Assembly (NCBI GenBank): GCA_015501595.1
Contig: JADNRX010000127.1
Span: 62,001-126,000 of the forward strand
Reading direction: 5' to 3'
Source: Hymenopellis radicata
Taxonomy: Eukaryota; Basidiomycota; Agaricomycetes; Agaricales; Physalacriaceae
Length of the DNA stretch: 64,000 nucleotides
Shown piece by piece: positions 1-12,145 of the stretch. Positions within the stretch are counted from its first letter, which is position 1; the number at the start of each line of letters is the position of its first letter. The notes beneath the pieces were generated by a model, which did not search any database, was not told the origin of the DNA, and saw only the letters and a list, made by a program, of their open reading frames with translations. The position numbers were made by a program, and so were the translations under genes.

Positions 1-703
1 ACAGGTAGCGCCACAACTACCCATTCGGGTTATTTCCATCGAGAGCATGCTGCATCCATCTTACGATGCTGCTGAAACACTGTTCTAAATCAACAGTGCC
101 GACGTTACATGCGGAGGAGCTACATTGTAAAAACAACTTGAGCACATTTTCATTGACTGACGGCGCGCCTCAGTCCCAGATCTCCAGTCAGTATTTCAGG
201 TACCCCTACATGAGTGATCCCGAGTTTTTAGTTTCCTCTTCAAACTTCCATTGACGCCACCTCTTCCGGCCCATATCCGTCAACATCACGTCAGATTCCT
301 CTTTCTACGGATCGAGCTGACTGTCTTCGTTGCTGGCTTTGGACGTCTTGAAACAGTGTGCGCAAGATTCCGAGTCGCAATAGTGAACCAGGGTGTTGTT
401 ATGCGTTACGAGTATGTTGATGCTCCTACATCCCGCCATAACAAGGAGAACAAAGAACTCGTTGTAACTGTTCGCCGATACGAACGCGTTCACGCGTCCG
501 GCTAATATACTCACTACTAGATCCGAATAAGTAGCAAACTAGCTTGACAAATTTGCGTCGCCAGCAAGACGCGTCGTTCGGATAAGAGCCCACAATCGGC
601 CGACGTAGCCGCGTGGATGACGACGGCTCGGCACGTGCGCGGGATATGTCTCAGCGTGATTATCTGATAAATTAGTTACCTTTCTCCAACTGTTACGCTC
701 ACA
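1..703. other. Intergenic, upstream of NFS1
   Basis: No gene recognised. Short open frames on both strands (for example 251-505 + and 305-514 -) have no family signature, no convincing splice structure and overlap each other. The last 100 bases before 704 should hold the NFS1 promoter and 5' UTR, but I see no clear TATA box. Confidence 0.5.
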
Positions 704-2742
704 ATGTTGTCGAGAATATCAAGGTCCGCTTCACAAACGACTGCGAAGACGTCCAAGGCATCGAGCTCAGCGCTCAAATATGGTGCCAGGCGCGGATTGG
801 TTCAACCCTCTGGCGCTGAAAGGGCGAGCGTCGTCGACTTGCCTTCTACATATCAGCATGAAACCCAGTTTACACCGCGATCCGGTTCGTGCTTCTTTCC
901 GGGCAGCGCCAGAGGATGCTGACGGCCAGCTGCTTTGTTAGATATGCTCGGTTTCAAGCTTCAAGTCCCGCAACGGGAAGGTTCCGTAAAAGAAAAAATT
1001 CGGCCCATATACCTTGACATGCAGGTGGGTCAGGCAGACTATGCGTGTTTGGGACAGTAATTCACTACCTGATTCCTGTCAGGCTACGACCCCAACCGAC
1101 CCCCGGGTGTTGGACGCCATGCTCCCGTATATGACCGATCTGTATGGGAATCCTCACAGCCGGACACACGCATACGGCTGGGAAGCTGAGCAAGCAGTGG
1201 AAGATGCGCGCAAGGTACGACTTGCTATCTGTGCCTGCGTCATGATCTAACACAGTTCTCCAAAGCATGTTGCTGACCTCATCGGCGCTGACCCAAAGGA
1301 CATTGTCTTTACTTCTGGTGCGACTGAAACGAATAACATGGCTATCAAGGGCGTCGCTCGGTTCCACAAGGATAAGAAGAGGCATGTTATTACAACCCAG
1401 ACCGTGAGCATTTGAGGAATATTTCAATTGCCTGGAGACTAAGTTGCTCTTCTGCCGCAGGAACACAAATGTGTCCTCGACTCTTGCCGGAAGCTCTCAG
1501 AGGAAGGGTTTGACGTCACGTATCTGCCCGTGAAAACGAACGGAGTGGTCGATCTCGAGGTCCTCGAAGCGGCTATCCGTCCGGATACATCCCTCGTCTC
1601 TATAATGACCGTTAACAACGAGACCGGGGTCATTCAGCCTATCAAGGAAATTGGTGCACTCCTGCGCAAGCATCGTGGTGTCTATTTCCACACAGATGCT
1701 GCCCAGGCCGCCGGAAAGATTCCTTTGGATGTGAACGAAATGAATGTCGACTTGATGAGCATTTCAGGACACAAGTTGTACGGTCCTAAGGGTATCGGAG
1801 CTGCCTACGTTCGCCGGAGACCCAGGGTCAGGCTGGAACCCATTATCAGCGGCGGTGGACAAGAGCGTGGGCTCCGTAGCGGTACTTTGGCTACCCCCTC
1901 GTCGTTGGACTTGGAGAAGCCGCCCGGATTGCTAAAAAGGAAATGAAGGTGAGTTGCAGCGCTTGCTTCTTGTCCCTTGATGAAATCCGCACTTGATTTT
2001 CATTGATTCTGTGAATGGAGTGACGTTGTGCGGCTCGACCTCACTACGCGTCAGCTTCATCATGATCCATGTGCAGGGGTACTGATCTCTCGTTTTCTCC
2101 TTCTCTCGGGGTCCTTAGTAAATCTTTTACTAAATTCAGTTTCAGCGGGACCACGTTCGGGTTAAAGAACTTTCTGAACGTCTGATCAAAACCATCAATT
2201 CCCAAGTAGACCACGTCATTCGAAATGGCGATGTTGAAGGTTACCCGGGCTGTGTTAACCTCAGTTTCTCGTACGTTGAGGAGAGAGTCTCTTGATGGCG
2301 TTGAAGGTAAAGGAACATCATTTGACTTGCATCCTCCGCCGATTAATTTGGTGAACAACAGGACATCGCTCTATCGTCGGGCAGTGCCTGTACATCCGCT
2401 TCGCTGGAACCGTCCTATGTTCTCAGGGCGTTAGGTGACTTGGAGTTCCTCTACTAGTATGCGCAATACTGACTCATTTTTCCTAAGGCGCTGCTGAGGA
2501 CATGGCCCATTCGTCTCTCCGCTTCGGAATCGGGCGATTTACGACCGAGGCAGAGATTGACTTTGTCGTCAAGCATATTGTCAACACTGTCAATAGGTTA
2601 CGCGAAATGAGGTGAATATTGATTGATTGACAGGTTGATTGTTCGTGCACTCTTACTAACATACGTCTTCTTCAGCCCGCTCTGGGAAATGGTCCAAGAA
2701 GGAATCGACATTAACTCTATCGACTGGTCACAGCATGGCTAG
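704..2742 (+). CDS. NFS1: Cysteine desulfurase, mitochondrial (NFS1/IscS)
   Basis: PLP enzyme that takes sulfur from cysteine for Fe-S cluster assembly and tRNA thiolation; acts mainly in the mitochondrial matrix. The N-terminus is basic and serine-rich, as expected for a presequence. Visible motifs in order: RPIYLDMQ, then [24 protein letters not shown], the TDAAQAAGK region, the PLP-lysine motif [18 protein letters not shown], and the catalytic-cysteine loop [14 protein letters not shown] near 2370-2410, ending with SIDWSQHG and a stop at 2740-2742. At least seven short GT-AG introns join these pieces. Two breaks interrupt the frame. One C appears missing from the C-run at 1894-1898 (the family reads [12 protein letters not shown] there). 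One G appears missing at 2280-2281, in the [10 protein letters not shown] motif. The segment 800-940 also changes frame and its exon structure is unresolved. Identity is very secure; whether the gene is intact is not. Confidence 0.93.
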
Positions 2743-3009
2743 ATATATATTAATCTTTTGTTCCATAGTAGTCGTATTCCTAGCCGTATTCGTATTCACG
2801 TTTTGCATAACGAAAGGCCTTCTGTAGTTCGGCGTGTTTGTTCGGCGTTCGCGGTGCGCAGGCTCTTCGGAAGCAAATTTTGATGACGCCTTTATTTCGG
2901 ACCGGTACTAAGGGCACGGACCAGGTGCCTTCGCACTCCGCCGCGGAAGTATTCAAACTCAGCCTGATCCCAACCTTTCCCTCGCACCACCAGCAGCTGT
3001 CCCCAGACC

Positions 3010-4491
3010 ATGTCCCGCCGTCTCTATCTAGGAAGTAAGCAATTTTTAGGCTCTGCTGGATCCCTTTTCATGAACTGCTCGCAGAATTGCCCCACGACAC
3101 CCGGTCGGACGACGTCACCAAAGTCTTTGACGGCTATGGTCGTATTATCGACTGTCGCGTAATGACAGGTTCTTATTTTTGCAAGTCAACGAGGCAGTGT
3201 TTTGATAGACGACTTTCAGGTTTTGGTTTCATTGAATACGAAAATGCAAAGGTCGCGATCGCTCTTCCTCTATTTTCGTGGCGCGGTCTTTTAACAGCCT
3301 TTTTTTTTAGGATGCCGAAGATGCTCTTCGCGACTTTGCAAACAAGCCGTTTATGGGCGCCAAGTATACTTTTACTTTTTTTGGATGAGAACGGCTACTC
3401 ATCTGCTTACGCAGCATTGTCGTTGAGTTTGCAAAGGAAAGCAGACCTCGTCGTGACCCATATGACGACCGAAGGTGGGAACGGCACTCTGATATACGTA
3501 TTCGCGGTTCAGCTCATCGCCTACGACAGGGCTCCTCGTGCGCGCCGACCTCAAGGAATCCGCATCCTCATTCAGAACCTTCACCGCGACGTCAGCTGGC
3601 AGGTATGGTTCAACCGCTGTTATCTTTCCTCCACACGGGCTCGAGTTTCTCGACGATAAAACAAATCACTCTTCGATGGGGCATTGGCCGGATTCTTGCG
3701 TTCTTCGTTCCCCACGTCTCTTTTCTCTGGTTGGACGGCCTTGGAACCTCACCCGTTGTTCTCTCGTCTCTGGCACGATGGACCCTAACATAACGTTACC
3801 CCGCATGTAGGACCTGAAGGACTTTGGTCGGGAAGCCGGCAATGTGTCGTTCTCCGACATTGACAGAGATGTTCCAGGCCAAGGGTTGGTCGTGCACGCG
3901 TTTTCCTGATTTATCGTCTGACCATTTGTGCAGAATTCTAGAGTATCTCACCCGTGACGATGCTGATCGCGCTGTCAAAGAATTGGACGGCCGTGAAGTC
4001 CGTGGAATGAAGGTGTCAGTCGCTCTGGATGATAGCGTAAGTCCAGGAGTACGTGTAGTTGGATTCTAGTCTCATTTGTTTTTCAGCGCTCTGGCCCGGA
4101 CAACTATCGTCGCGATGACCGCCGTGATGATCGTCGTGATGACCGCTACCGCGACGACCGTCGCGATGACCGTGGGTACGGCAGGGAAGATCGCTACCGT
4201 GAGGACCGCTACCGAGACGATCGCTCCTACTCGTCCCGCCGCGAACGCTCAAGGTCACCTCGTCGAGATTATGAGGACCGCAAGCCGGCACGATCCCCAC
4301 CTCCCAAGAGAGATTATGATGATAGAAGGGCAACAGGGTATGATGATTACCGGCGGTCGGCTTATGATGACCGCAGAGTACCTGACTATCCTGAACGTCG
4401 TAGGGATGACAGAAGACGCGACGAGAAGGATGATCGGTACGACGACCGACCCGCAAGGTCTGCAAACGGAGATGGAGGATGGACTCGTTAG
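3010..4491 (+). CDS. SR-type splicing factor, two RRMs plus Arg/Asp-rich tail
   Basis: Pre-mRNA splicing regulator of the SRSF4/5/6 and S. pombe Srp2 type, expected in the nucleus. Start ATG at 3010 opens directly into RRM1: RNP2-like RRLYLGKL (split by an intron at 3035-3084) and RNP1-like GFGFIEYE. The second domain is a pseudo-RRM with the diagnostic heptapeptide SWQDLKD, itself split by the long intron starting near 3606 and ending near 3809. The tail from about 4085 is a run of RRDD/RDDR and RSRSPRR units and ends NGDGGWTR. About seven introns are needed; every junction I checked keeps frame. The tail is richer in Arg-Asp than in Arg-Ser, so phospho-regulation may be weaker than in animal SR proteins (inference). 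The antisense frame over the tail is a low-complexity shadow. Confidence 0.9.
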
Positions 4492-5017
4492 GTGACTGGG
4501 ATTTTCTGGCCACACAAAACATTAAACCGGGCGAGGACGGCGTGTTTTCACAAACGGTTATCTTTTTGGACCTTCTGTTCTCCCAATTGTTCTATATCCG
4601 GATCCGTGTACTATTCTGCTCATCGTCAATACTCGTAACGTGCGGACTGCTGCGATCTTATTTCCGATCACTCGAATGTGAGGACACCAATGGTCGACCG
4701 TAGGGTTCGAGGAACAGACCAGGTGGATCAAAGGTGGATGGCCCTACAGTACTTGCCGCCGGTACACGTAGGGTGGTGAGGAGCGCTTACGACCAACATC
4801 AGGAAGGCGTTCCGGCAACATTCATTATTACCTCCAACAACTACTCGAGGTTCAACAAGTTGCATAGATTTGCATTGTATATCGCAATCTGGCCAGAGCG
4901 TTCCAGGTTTTGTCTCCCGCCACTGTATATGGACCGGAGATGGAACCGTCTGTCGTGCAAGAAGCAACTCGAACACAAGGGTATGTATATTGTACAATAT
5001 TAACATGATGTCGATAT
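4492..5017. other. Convergent 3' intergenic region
   Basis: About 0.5 kb between the 3' ends of the SR-protein gene (+) and the tubulin cofactor gene (-). It should hold both 3' UTRs. Open frames here lack family features. Confidence 0.5.
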
Positions 5018-7145
5018 CTATTCCTTTGTAAGAAAGATGATGGAAGAGTCCTGGTCGAGTCCCAACCAAGCAATGTCTTGTTTATCTCGGTCCGAAGTAA
5101 GCTCCGTCAAGTGGTCGCCCTCCATGAGCGCCCACACCGTGATATCAGATACGTTGACTTTTGACTTGGTTAGCTTGCGAAGCTTCTGTCGGAGGATATG
5201 AAGCTGCATCGAGGGTAGCACTCGGATCTTGTTCGGCGGTGTAGCGAGGACGTCTTTAACCCCATCTGACAAGGACAGACGACGATAGGCATTGAGTTCT
5301 GAGTATGTGTGTTTGTGGTGCATCAGTATACAATTTCGTGTAGCCAAATGGCCGAAGACAGACCTATCAGGCGATTTTTCATCCGGTCCAGGCTGAGCGG
5401 GCGCTGGGCGTCGGGGTCTTCCAACATGCCGTGCTCTAGAAGGTGTGGGGATTTACAAGATGAGCTGATGAGGTTGCAAGGGGGGAAAGGAGAGACTTTT
5501 ACGGAGGGCATCCCATTGCGGATGCGATTGGCGCCGTTCTTCGTCGGAGCCGGTGTCCTTCTTGGCAATGTGCGACAAGTAGAAGAGCTCGCAGTCTGTG
5601 CGTTCGCGAGTTGAAATCTATTTGCGGGATTTTAAACTCGCCAGATCAGAGTGGGGAACGGGCGATCTTAGCGGCGTCTTGGGACTTACGGCGGTTGCGT
5701 CGAGGGTTTTCAATGACGGTATTTTTGCGATTATCAATTGCCTCGAGTAGCGCGCCAGCTCGCTTCCTAAAGGGCAGAGTTATGTATGTATCAGCATCAT
5801 GGCGCTTACATGACAGATACCTTGTTCATCGAATAAAGGGTTGTCTCGGACATACAGAGCTTCCAAGCTCGGGAACCACCGGTGAAGGGCATCTATCGCG
5901 CTCCAGGAGTGCAGTTTGTTCGAGGACAAGGAGACCGATTTGATGACCGACGTGGGACGTTGATCGGGAGCCGGATACGGGATCGACTGTATGTCATTCG
6001 AGGACAATATAACGCGGGTCAGGCTGCTGACCGTGAGTTTAACGCTTGCCGCCATGTGGGTTGGGGGGGTGGGGGGGCAAGAGAAGGAAGGCTTACGCGA
6101 TGTAGGGCTGTAGGGACTGCAGAATGTGAACCCAGTCCCCCAGCTGATTGCTATCGAGATTTAGTGTTTCTAAAGGCGAAGCGCCTGAGTTGGAATCTGC
6201 AACGTTGCGCGGGATATCGTCGGAGGAGAGATGATCAAGGCCGTTATAACCCAGTTCGACGACTTGGATCTGGGGCATGAAGGCGATGATGCGCTCCATC
6301 TCCGACCAGGATGTGAGGGTCTTGTTCAGCTGGAGGACGGTGAGCTTGAGAAATGCCGACGACAGTCGGGAGACGTCTTGAATAGGCTGGAAACGATTTG
6401 CACTAGAGAGAAAACAGTTAAACAGTGAGTCATAGTCTAGCGTAACCGGCGAGTTTACTTGAGTGCTAAACTATCAAGCAGGTCGAGTTCCGAGGTAATT
6501 GACGCGACGGCTTCCCAGGAGGGCAGCAGGCTCATGGAAAGATTCAAGCCGCGTACATCTGGCAGAAGAGCAGCAGCAGGTGAAAAAAAGGCGCCGGAGA
6601 GAAGCACTCAGAAACTCACTGGGACAAGTGTTCGTGATGGCGCCAGGCTCGTCTGGCCGTGAAACGAGTTGGGCATCGAGACTGATTACCCGCAGCTTTG
6701 CGAGATTGGAAAACTTTTGCCTGATCTTGTCGAGGTTGGCAGCCTCAACCTGGATGGCGCCGTGCGATGACCCTAGCACGATCTTTTCAATCGATTGGGA
6801 GCCGTGTGGGAGCTCTATATATTTCGCGTGAAGCGCCTCAAGGAACGGCACTCCGTATGATACATGGGCAGATGGCCGAATGAATGAGCCGGCGTGGGGG
6901 ATCCTTTTTTACACACACAACAAAGGCTTTGAATGGGGTGCGAGACGGAGCGCGTTGATGAGATGCCCTCACCGACAGGAGAAGTACTGTTTTCCGTCCT
7001 TGATGCCGCTGTGTTTGCCGCGCTGGGGATCATCCCACTCGACGCCGAGCCAGGCGCCTGTAGTGCCGTCGACGCTGCCCGTGAAGCGGACGGTGCCAAT
7101 GTGGCCGGCGAGGCTGATGCGGGTTCCAATCTCAGGCAAGGACAT
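5018..7145 (-). CDS. Tubulin-specific chaperone E (TBCE / Pac2 / Alp21)
   Basis: Folding cofactor that acts with cofactors C and D on alpha-tubulin to make assembly-competent dimers in the cytosol. The start at 7145 (MSLPEIGTRISLAG) leads into a CAP-Gly domain: GAWLGVEWDD, GKHSGIKDGKQYFSC. Leucine-rich repeats follow, e.g. LETLNLDSNQLGDW, LTRVILSSNDIQSI, VSLSSNKLHSW and LEALYVRDNPLFDE. The C-terminus (5018-5347) is ubiquitin-like: LHILRQKLRKLTKSKVNVSD and a final SSIIFLTKE before the stop. This CAP-Gly, LRR, UBL order is unique to TBCE. Several short introns cut the LRR part; one after the CAP-Gly YFSC motif ends in AAAAAAG. The promoter is shared with the divergent hydrolase gene 170 bp away. 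Confidence 0.88.
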
Positions 7146-7315
7146 GTCAAACGTGCACCAGAACTTTGAAGTTCAAGTGTACTCGTTAAGGGTGGTTGAT
7201 CGCGTGGTTGTTTTGACATGTCATTTGTTCGTGGCTTCGGCGCGTCAAGGCAGCCGAAGAGAGCGGCGTCAGCTATCACGCGCTCGTATTATTGGGAAAC
7301 CCCCGGTTTTCACCA

Positions 7316-9524
7316 ATGCTGAGTATCAAAGGCATGGTTCGACCTGGCCGTGCTCTGCAGCGAACACGAGCAATTGCTGCCCATATGAAGTCCACGCTGG
7401 CCGCCGCCGACGTACGTACTGATATACTCGCAGTCCTGTACAGGCTAACATGCATTTCCTGGTAGCCGGTGGTCAGGTTTGAGTCGCGCGGGTCTATGAG
7501 GATATACAACCTGAGCCGGGAGCGCAAGCTGAATACCTTGACGGACGAAATGCTGGACCTTATGCGTCCGAAGATACAGGTGCGGTGTAAGCATTTTCCT
7601 CCGGCGCAGAAATTCACCCGACGACAAGGCATGGCACGACGCGGACACTTGCGGGATAATATGCGGCCTAGGCACCGGGAGAGCATTTTGCGCTGGCGGC
7701 GATGTTGTCGGTGAGTGTGCGGGGGTCTTGTGGAGTATCACAGCGTTTGACGCGTTGTAGCTGTTGCCGAGAAAGCAGCAAACAAGGCCACCAGAGGGAG
7801 AGCAAGTGAATTCTTTGTGAAAGAGTGCGTTGCCTGTCCTTGCCTGTTTGTCAAACTTGACAAAAAACACAGATTTGAACTGGATTTCCTGTTGGCCACA
7901 CTGCCTAAACCATATGTTGCTATCATGGACGGCTTCACCAGTACGTCTGTCGTACTCGATCAGCCAAATGGTCATTTTTGATATGTGGATTTAGTGGGTG
8001 GCGGTGTCGGCCTTTCAGCACCTGCCCAGTTCCGAATCGCGACTGAAAATACTGTCTGGGCTATGCCAGAAGCAGCGATAGGCTACTCTCCCGATGTCGG
8101 TGCTACATATTATATGTCGCGTCTTGATGGCGAACTAGGGACTTATCTCGCGCTAACTGGAGCGCACGTCAAAGGCCGTCACGCATTGTACGACATACGG
8201 TTACCCTTCCCAACCATTTCGTTAACATTGTTCTAGCGAACTTGGTCTCGCCACTCATTACATGTCATCCCGCCAAATACCCATGCTGCTCGAGGCCCTA
8301 TCTGGTATTGAAGGCATCAATGCAAAGGAAATCATCAACGATGGTCAGGAGGAAATGACTGACGAGGAACTCCAACAAGCAAAAGAGGAAGACGCCCGAG
8401 AGGAAGGTGCGCGTAGGAATGATGACGATGCCGGTGCATCGCCAGACGATGCCGATGTTGAGAACATTCTCCCTGAAGAGGACCCGGCCAATCTTCCCGA
8501 GGGACTGGACTTCTTCCCGCTGGTCAACGACACTATCCTGCAATTTACCGCCCAAAGACAGCCAGAAGAACCTCGCACGCCACTGCGTGGAGATGTTCGG
8601 GTCGCTCTTGATCACTCTTTCAGTCACGATACCGTCGAGGCCATCGTCGAGTCCTTGACTGCTTATGCACGGAGCCGGAATGCCAAAGTCAGCACCTGGG
8701 CAAAAGATACACTCGGGCTTTTAGCTGTCCAGAGTCCTACTAGTCTCAAGGTCGCTCTCGAAGCCATTCGTACCGGCTCAACCATGTCACTCAGGCAATG
8801 CCTTGAAACGGAACTTAACATCGCGCATGCTTACTGCGTTAGTCTTAAATGCTCTACACAAACAATCTATCTGACTCTTATTCAGCTGGGCGCCAGTCCC
8901 GACTTTATTGAGGGTATAACCGCCAAGCTCGTCAGGAAGTGTCCTCCCGTGTGGGATCCGCCTCGATTGGAAGAGGTTGATAGCACTATCCTGGGACGTT
9001 TCTTCGCCACCAACTCTCCCTATGTTACCACCGACGCGCCAAAGTTTGGACTCTCGGACGACCAGTTCCAAATTTTGGAAACGCGTATTACTCCCTTCCA
9101 TGAATATGGTCTCCCCTCCGAAGATGAAATCGAGGACGTTATCCGCGGCCTCGCACCCAACTCGCCTAGTCTAAGCATGACGAGGACAGAGGTCATCACT
9201 TTCTTTACAGATCATCACAAGGATCGCTACGAGGACGTGAAGGATAAAGTGGAAGAGGTCGTCGACCGGAGATGCAGGATCGTGGATAACAGTGATGGCA
9301 ACTATGAGTGGGTCGCATGGGATCGAGGCAGTGGTTTGCTTCAGACTGAGGATGGGGAGCCTGTTCATGAGGAATTCCCGAAGCAAGACAAGGTCGCCGA
9401 GGACGAGGGGCGGAATCGGCTACTAGGCAGCAAACAACTACTGAGTCGGAACAAGCGGGTGCGGTTGACGAGAACAGTTCTGCAGCGGACTCAAGCGAGA
9501 AGAAGGAATCCAAAAACTAAGTAG
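7316..9524 (+). CDS. 3-hydroxyisobutyryl-CoA hydrolase, mitochondrial (crotonase family)
   Basis: Hydrolyses 3-hydroxyisobutyryl-CoA in valine breakdown; the yeast relative Ehd3 is also a mitoribosome component (mS47), so a dual role is possible. Start at 7316 gives a basic, Ser/Ala-rich presequence. Crotonase motifs in order: [30 protein letters not shown] (CoA/oxyanion hole), [16 protein letters not shown], the catalytic [14 protein letters not shown], then LGLATHYM. The C-terminal part has [19 protein letters not shown] and TRTEVITFF. Introns of about 45-60 nt account for the joins; one 48-nt in-frame intron near 8839-8886 would go unnoticed by an ORF finder. A strongly acidic stretch (about residues encoded at 8345-8500) sits where other members have a short loop. 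The last 35 codons become Arg-rich; adding one G at 9418-9419 would instead give an acidic Ser/Glu tail, so the annotated C-terminus may be wrong. Confidence 0.87.
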
Positions 9525-10611
9525 ATGAGTGACGTCTTTTCGCCACTTTAATTAGCTGTTGCTCATTATACACTTACACATTACCAATAATAGTAACAGT
9601 CGAGTTAACGCCACAGCGTACCCGGGTAATGGGTGGGGATCCATCGAGGTAAGGCTGCACACATAGTTTGGGATTCCACAGTTCATAATGAAATGGTTTC
9701 TGTCATCAAAACGAGCAAGGAACCAACAACTGAATCCGAATCCAAAACCCATCATGCCGTCAGCGCGTGAATGCTATTTTAATGAACTGGTTTCGACCTT
9801 CACGGCTCTCGCTACCCTTTGCTTCGCGCAAATGGGGTACAAGCACCTGTCAGTGAAGCCAGCAAGCTGTCCCTGACTGGACTCGTATACTAACCTGCAT
9901 TGCTATTCATCAACATCTGCATGACGATAACACAGCAGATGGAACAGATACAGATACCGTCATGGCCCAAAGATTCCGAATCCGAGCACGATCTGATCAA
10001 TATGCAGGACAGGACGAGCAACGATGGGCGATGGCCATGTGGTGGTGCCGTTCTTTCATTCCCATGATTAATATTGGAGGAGGGCGACCCGAGCCGAGAA
10101 GCAGAAACTAACGCAGTCGCCGTTAGCTGCGAACTTGGCGACCGACCTGGCTGCTTGATGCTAGATCGACACGTGTGTAGTACTATAGGAACACAGCCCC
10201 GTTCGGTCTTAACAGGACGTTTACCAGGGGGGAGGGGAGATGAGATCAAGGACGGAACGGAATCTTCCCTTTTGGTGCGACGACTGCTTCGGGAAAGCAT
10301 GTTTCGGGGAAACGTTAGACGTCGTGGCACAGAGTTCTGGTGACGGGAGCCTGCAGGATCTAGATAGTCCTGGACCGTGACACCAAACCGTGTTTTCCAT
10401 GCACTCGGATCGCTGGTTCCCGTTGTGAAATGAGTTGCGTGGATCAACGGGGCGACTTCAGGAAGTACAGCCAGTTACTATCGAGCGGAGAATAGCGGTG
10501 GCATTTTGGGTCATGGTTTTGAAAAAAAAAATTAAGATACGAAAAAGGTGGCTTCGGGAATAAAGCCCGGTATAAAAGGCTATCGGGGGACGGGTCAGCA
10601 GCCCAGCCAAA
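9525..10611. other. Intergenic region, no recognised gene
   Basis: About 1.1 kb between the hydrolase and the dioxygenase. An open minus-strand frame at 9890-10447 has no recognisable domain. The right end contains the dioxygenase promoter. Confidence 0.45.
10571..10578 (+). promoter_or_regulatory. TATA box of the indoleamine dioxygenase gene
   Basis: TATAAAAG lies 41 bases upstream of the ATG at 10612, preceded by an A-run. Spacing would give a very short 5' UTR. Well-placed TATA boxes are a minority in fungal genes and often mark inducible expression; that regulation is inference. Confidence 0.6.
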
Positions 10612-12145
10612 ATGTCCAACGCCATCGACCTGCCCGCGTACCAGCTTGCCCTCTTCGTCTTTTGCTCCCCGTTCGGCGTCGCGTATGTCCTATCATCGTT
10701 ATACAGGATCTTCCGCGTCGCGCTTTCCATCCTCAAGGCGTCAAAGCCAAAGGGACGCGCAGTAACTCTATCGGAATTTGACATCCACCCCGACACCGGC
10801 TTCATGCCCTGCAAGCCCCTCCCTCCACTGCCCGAAAAGTACGCTGCATGGACACGCGCATTATCCGAGGCATGCGACGTGCTGACACTGGGCGGAGACG
10901 ACAGCGAGGAAGCGCTGAGGATGCGGGAGAAGGGCGAGTCGTGGAGATCCACAATACGATCGGTAAGCGCCATTTCGTGCAAAAGCCTGAAAATCGCCCG
11001 CTGATTGTGTGTGGATTTGCCGCTAGTGGCCTGTGCTCGACACGATCGATCTTCAAGGGGAACTGCCCCTGCTCCAGCAGGCACATCGCGTCCTCGCGTT
11101 CCTCCTCCATTACTATGTGCACTCGAGCCCGCCACCGGGCGACGCGTCTTCGAAACACGTACCCGCGTCATTGGCCGTGCCCCTCGTCGCCGTGTCCCGC
11201 ACCCTTGGAATCGCCCCGATTCTGACGTTTGCCGATACTGTGTTGTGGAACTGGGAATTGATCGACTCTACTAAACCCGTTTCCGTTGATAACATGCGGA
11301 TATTGGAGGTTTTCTCAGGAACGGAGGATGAGCGCATGTTTCATGCCGTATCAGCGACCGTTGAGTTGCGAGGCGTCGAGGCACTGGAGATCATTGACAG
11401 CTTCAACCACCTGTCGTCTCTTTCGTCACGGGCATCAGTCGCTAGGATTAATAAGGACCTTGCGCGACTCACGGGGATAATAGAGGACATCAGCGAAATT
11501 ATCCAGTCAGTGCAACCACTCTGTGATCCGCATGTCTTCTACTGGGGTGTACGTCCATGGTTTTGCGGAAGCGATGCCACTGGGCCAGATACTCCAGGAT
11601 GGATATACGACGGAGTGCCAAATTCGCATCTTCTAGACCTCAGTGGACCGTCGGGTGGGCAGAGCACTACAATTCACGCGCTAGACGCATTCTTCGACAT
11701 TGACCATAAGCCCCGCCCGAGACGGCCAGATGAGCTATCGCTGGGATGTGGCGACGGGGACGGGGGTTTCATGCAGAGGATGCGAAGATACATGCCCGGG
11801 CCTCATCGCCAGTTCCTCGAACATCTTGATGGAACGCCCATAACGGTACGGGAGCTGGCGCTAACGACACCGGCGCTAAGAGACGCCTACGACGATACGA
11901 TCATGGCGTTGAAGCGGTTACGGGATCGCCATATGCGTGTGGTGTGCCGTTATATTGTTAACATGTCGCGCTCGAGACCGGATGTCCCAGCGGGGTGCCC
12001 GGTGAGTGCTATGATTGACAAGTTGGCGCGCGGGGAGAGTGAGAATGCGCTCAGGGGGACGGGTGGGAATGAGTTGTCGATATTGTTGAAGGCAACGCGG
12101 GACGCCACTAAGCGTGCCATGGTGCGGAATCAAAACTCATCATGA
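10612..12145 (+). CDS. Indoleamine 2,3-dioxygenase family protein
   Basis: Heme dioxygenase that opens the indole ring of tryptophan to N-formylkynurenine, the first step of kynurenine and de novo NAD synthesis (yeast Bna2 is the relative). Seen: DIHPDTGFMPCKPLPPLP, AVSRTLGIAPILTFADT, VRPWFCGSDA, GWIYDGV, SGGQSTTIHALDAFF, FMQRMRRYMPGPHRQFLEHL, LALTTPALRDAYDD, the proximal-histidine helix RDRHMRVVCRYIV, and GTGGNELS near the end. One intron (about 10963-11026) separates a 115-residue first exon. That exon begins with a hydrophobic stretch (QLALFVFCSPFGVAYVL), unusual for a soluble IDO; it may be a membrane anchor or targeting segment. The frame is otherwise clean, with no indel, and the family motifs and heme histidine are all present. 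Confidence 0.9.

Noticed and set aside
4016..4522. His/Asp/Gly-rich minus-strand frame and an Ala/Met/Thr-rich plus frame over the SR tail
   Set aside because: Both are shadows of the Arg-Asp codon repeats of the SR protein, which continues the RRM frame through spliced exons.
8262..9524. A separate gene starting at 8262
   Set aside because: The frame continues the crotonase domain (LGLATHYM spans the upstream intron), so it is the last large exon of the hydrolase.
9890..10447. Minus-strand gene of 185 codons upstream of the dioxygenase
   Set aside because: No domain, Ser/Arg/Pro-rich throughout with GC-rich base composition, and no splice or start context; likely chance.
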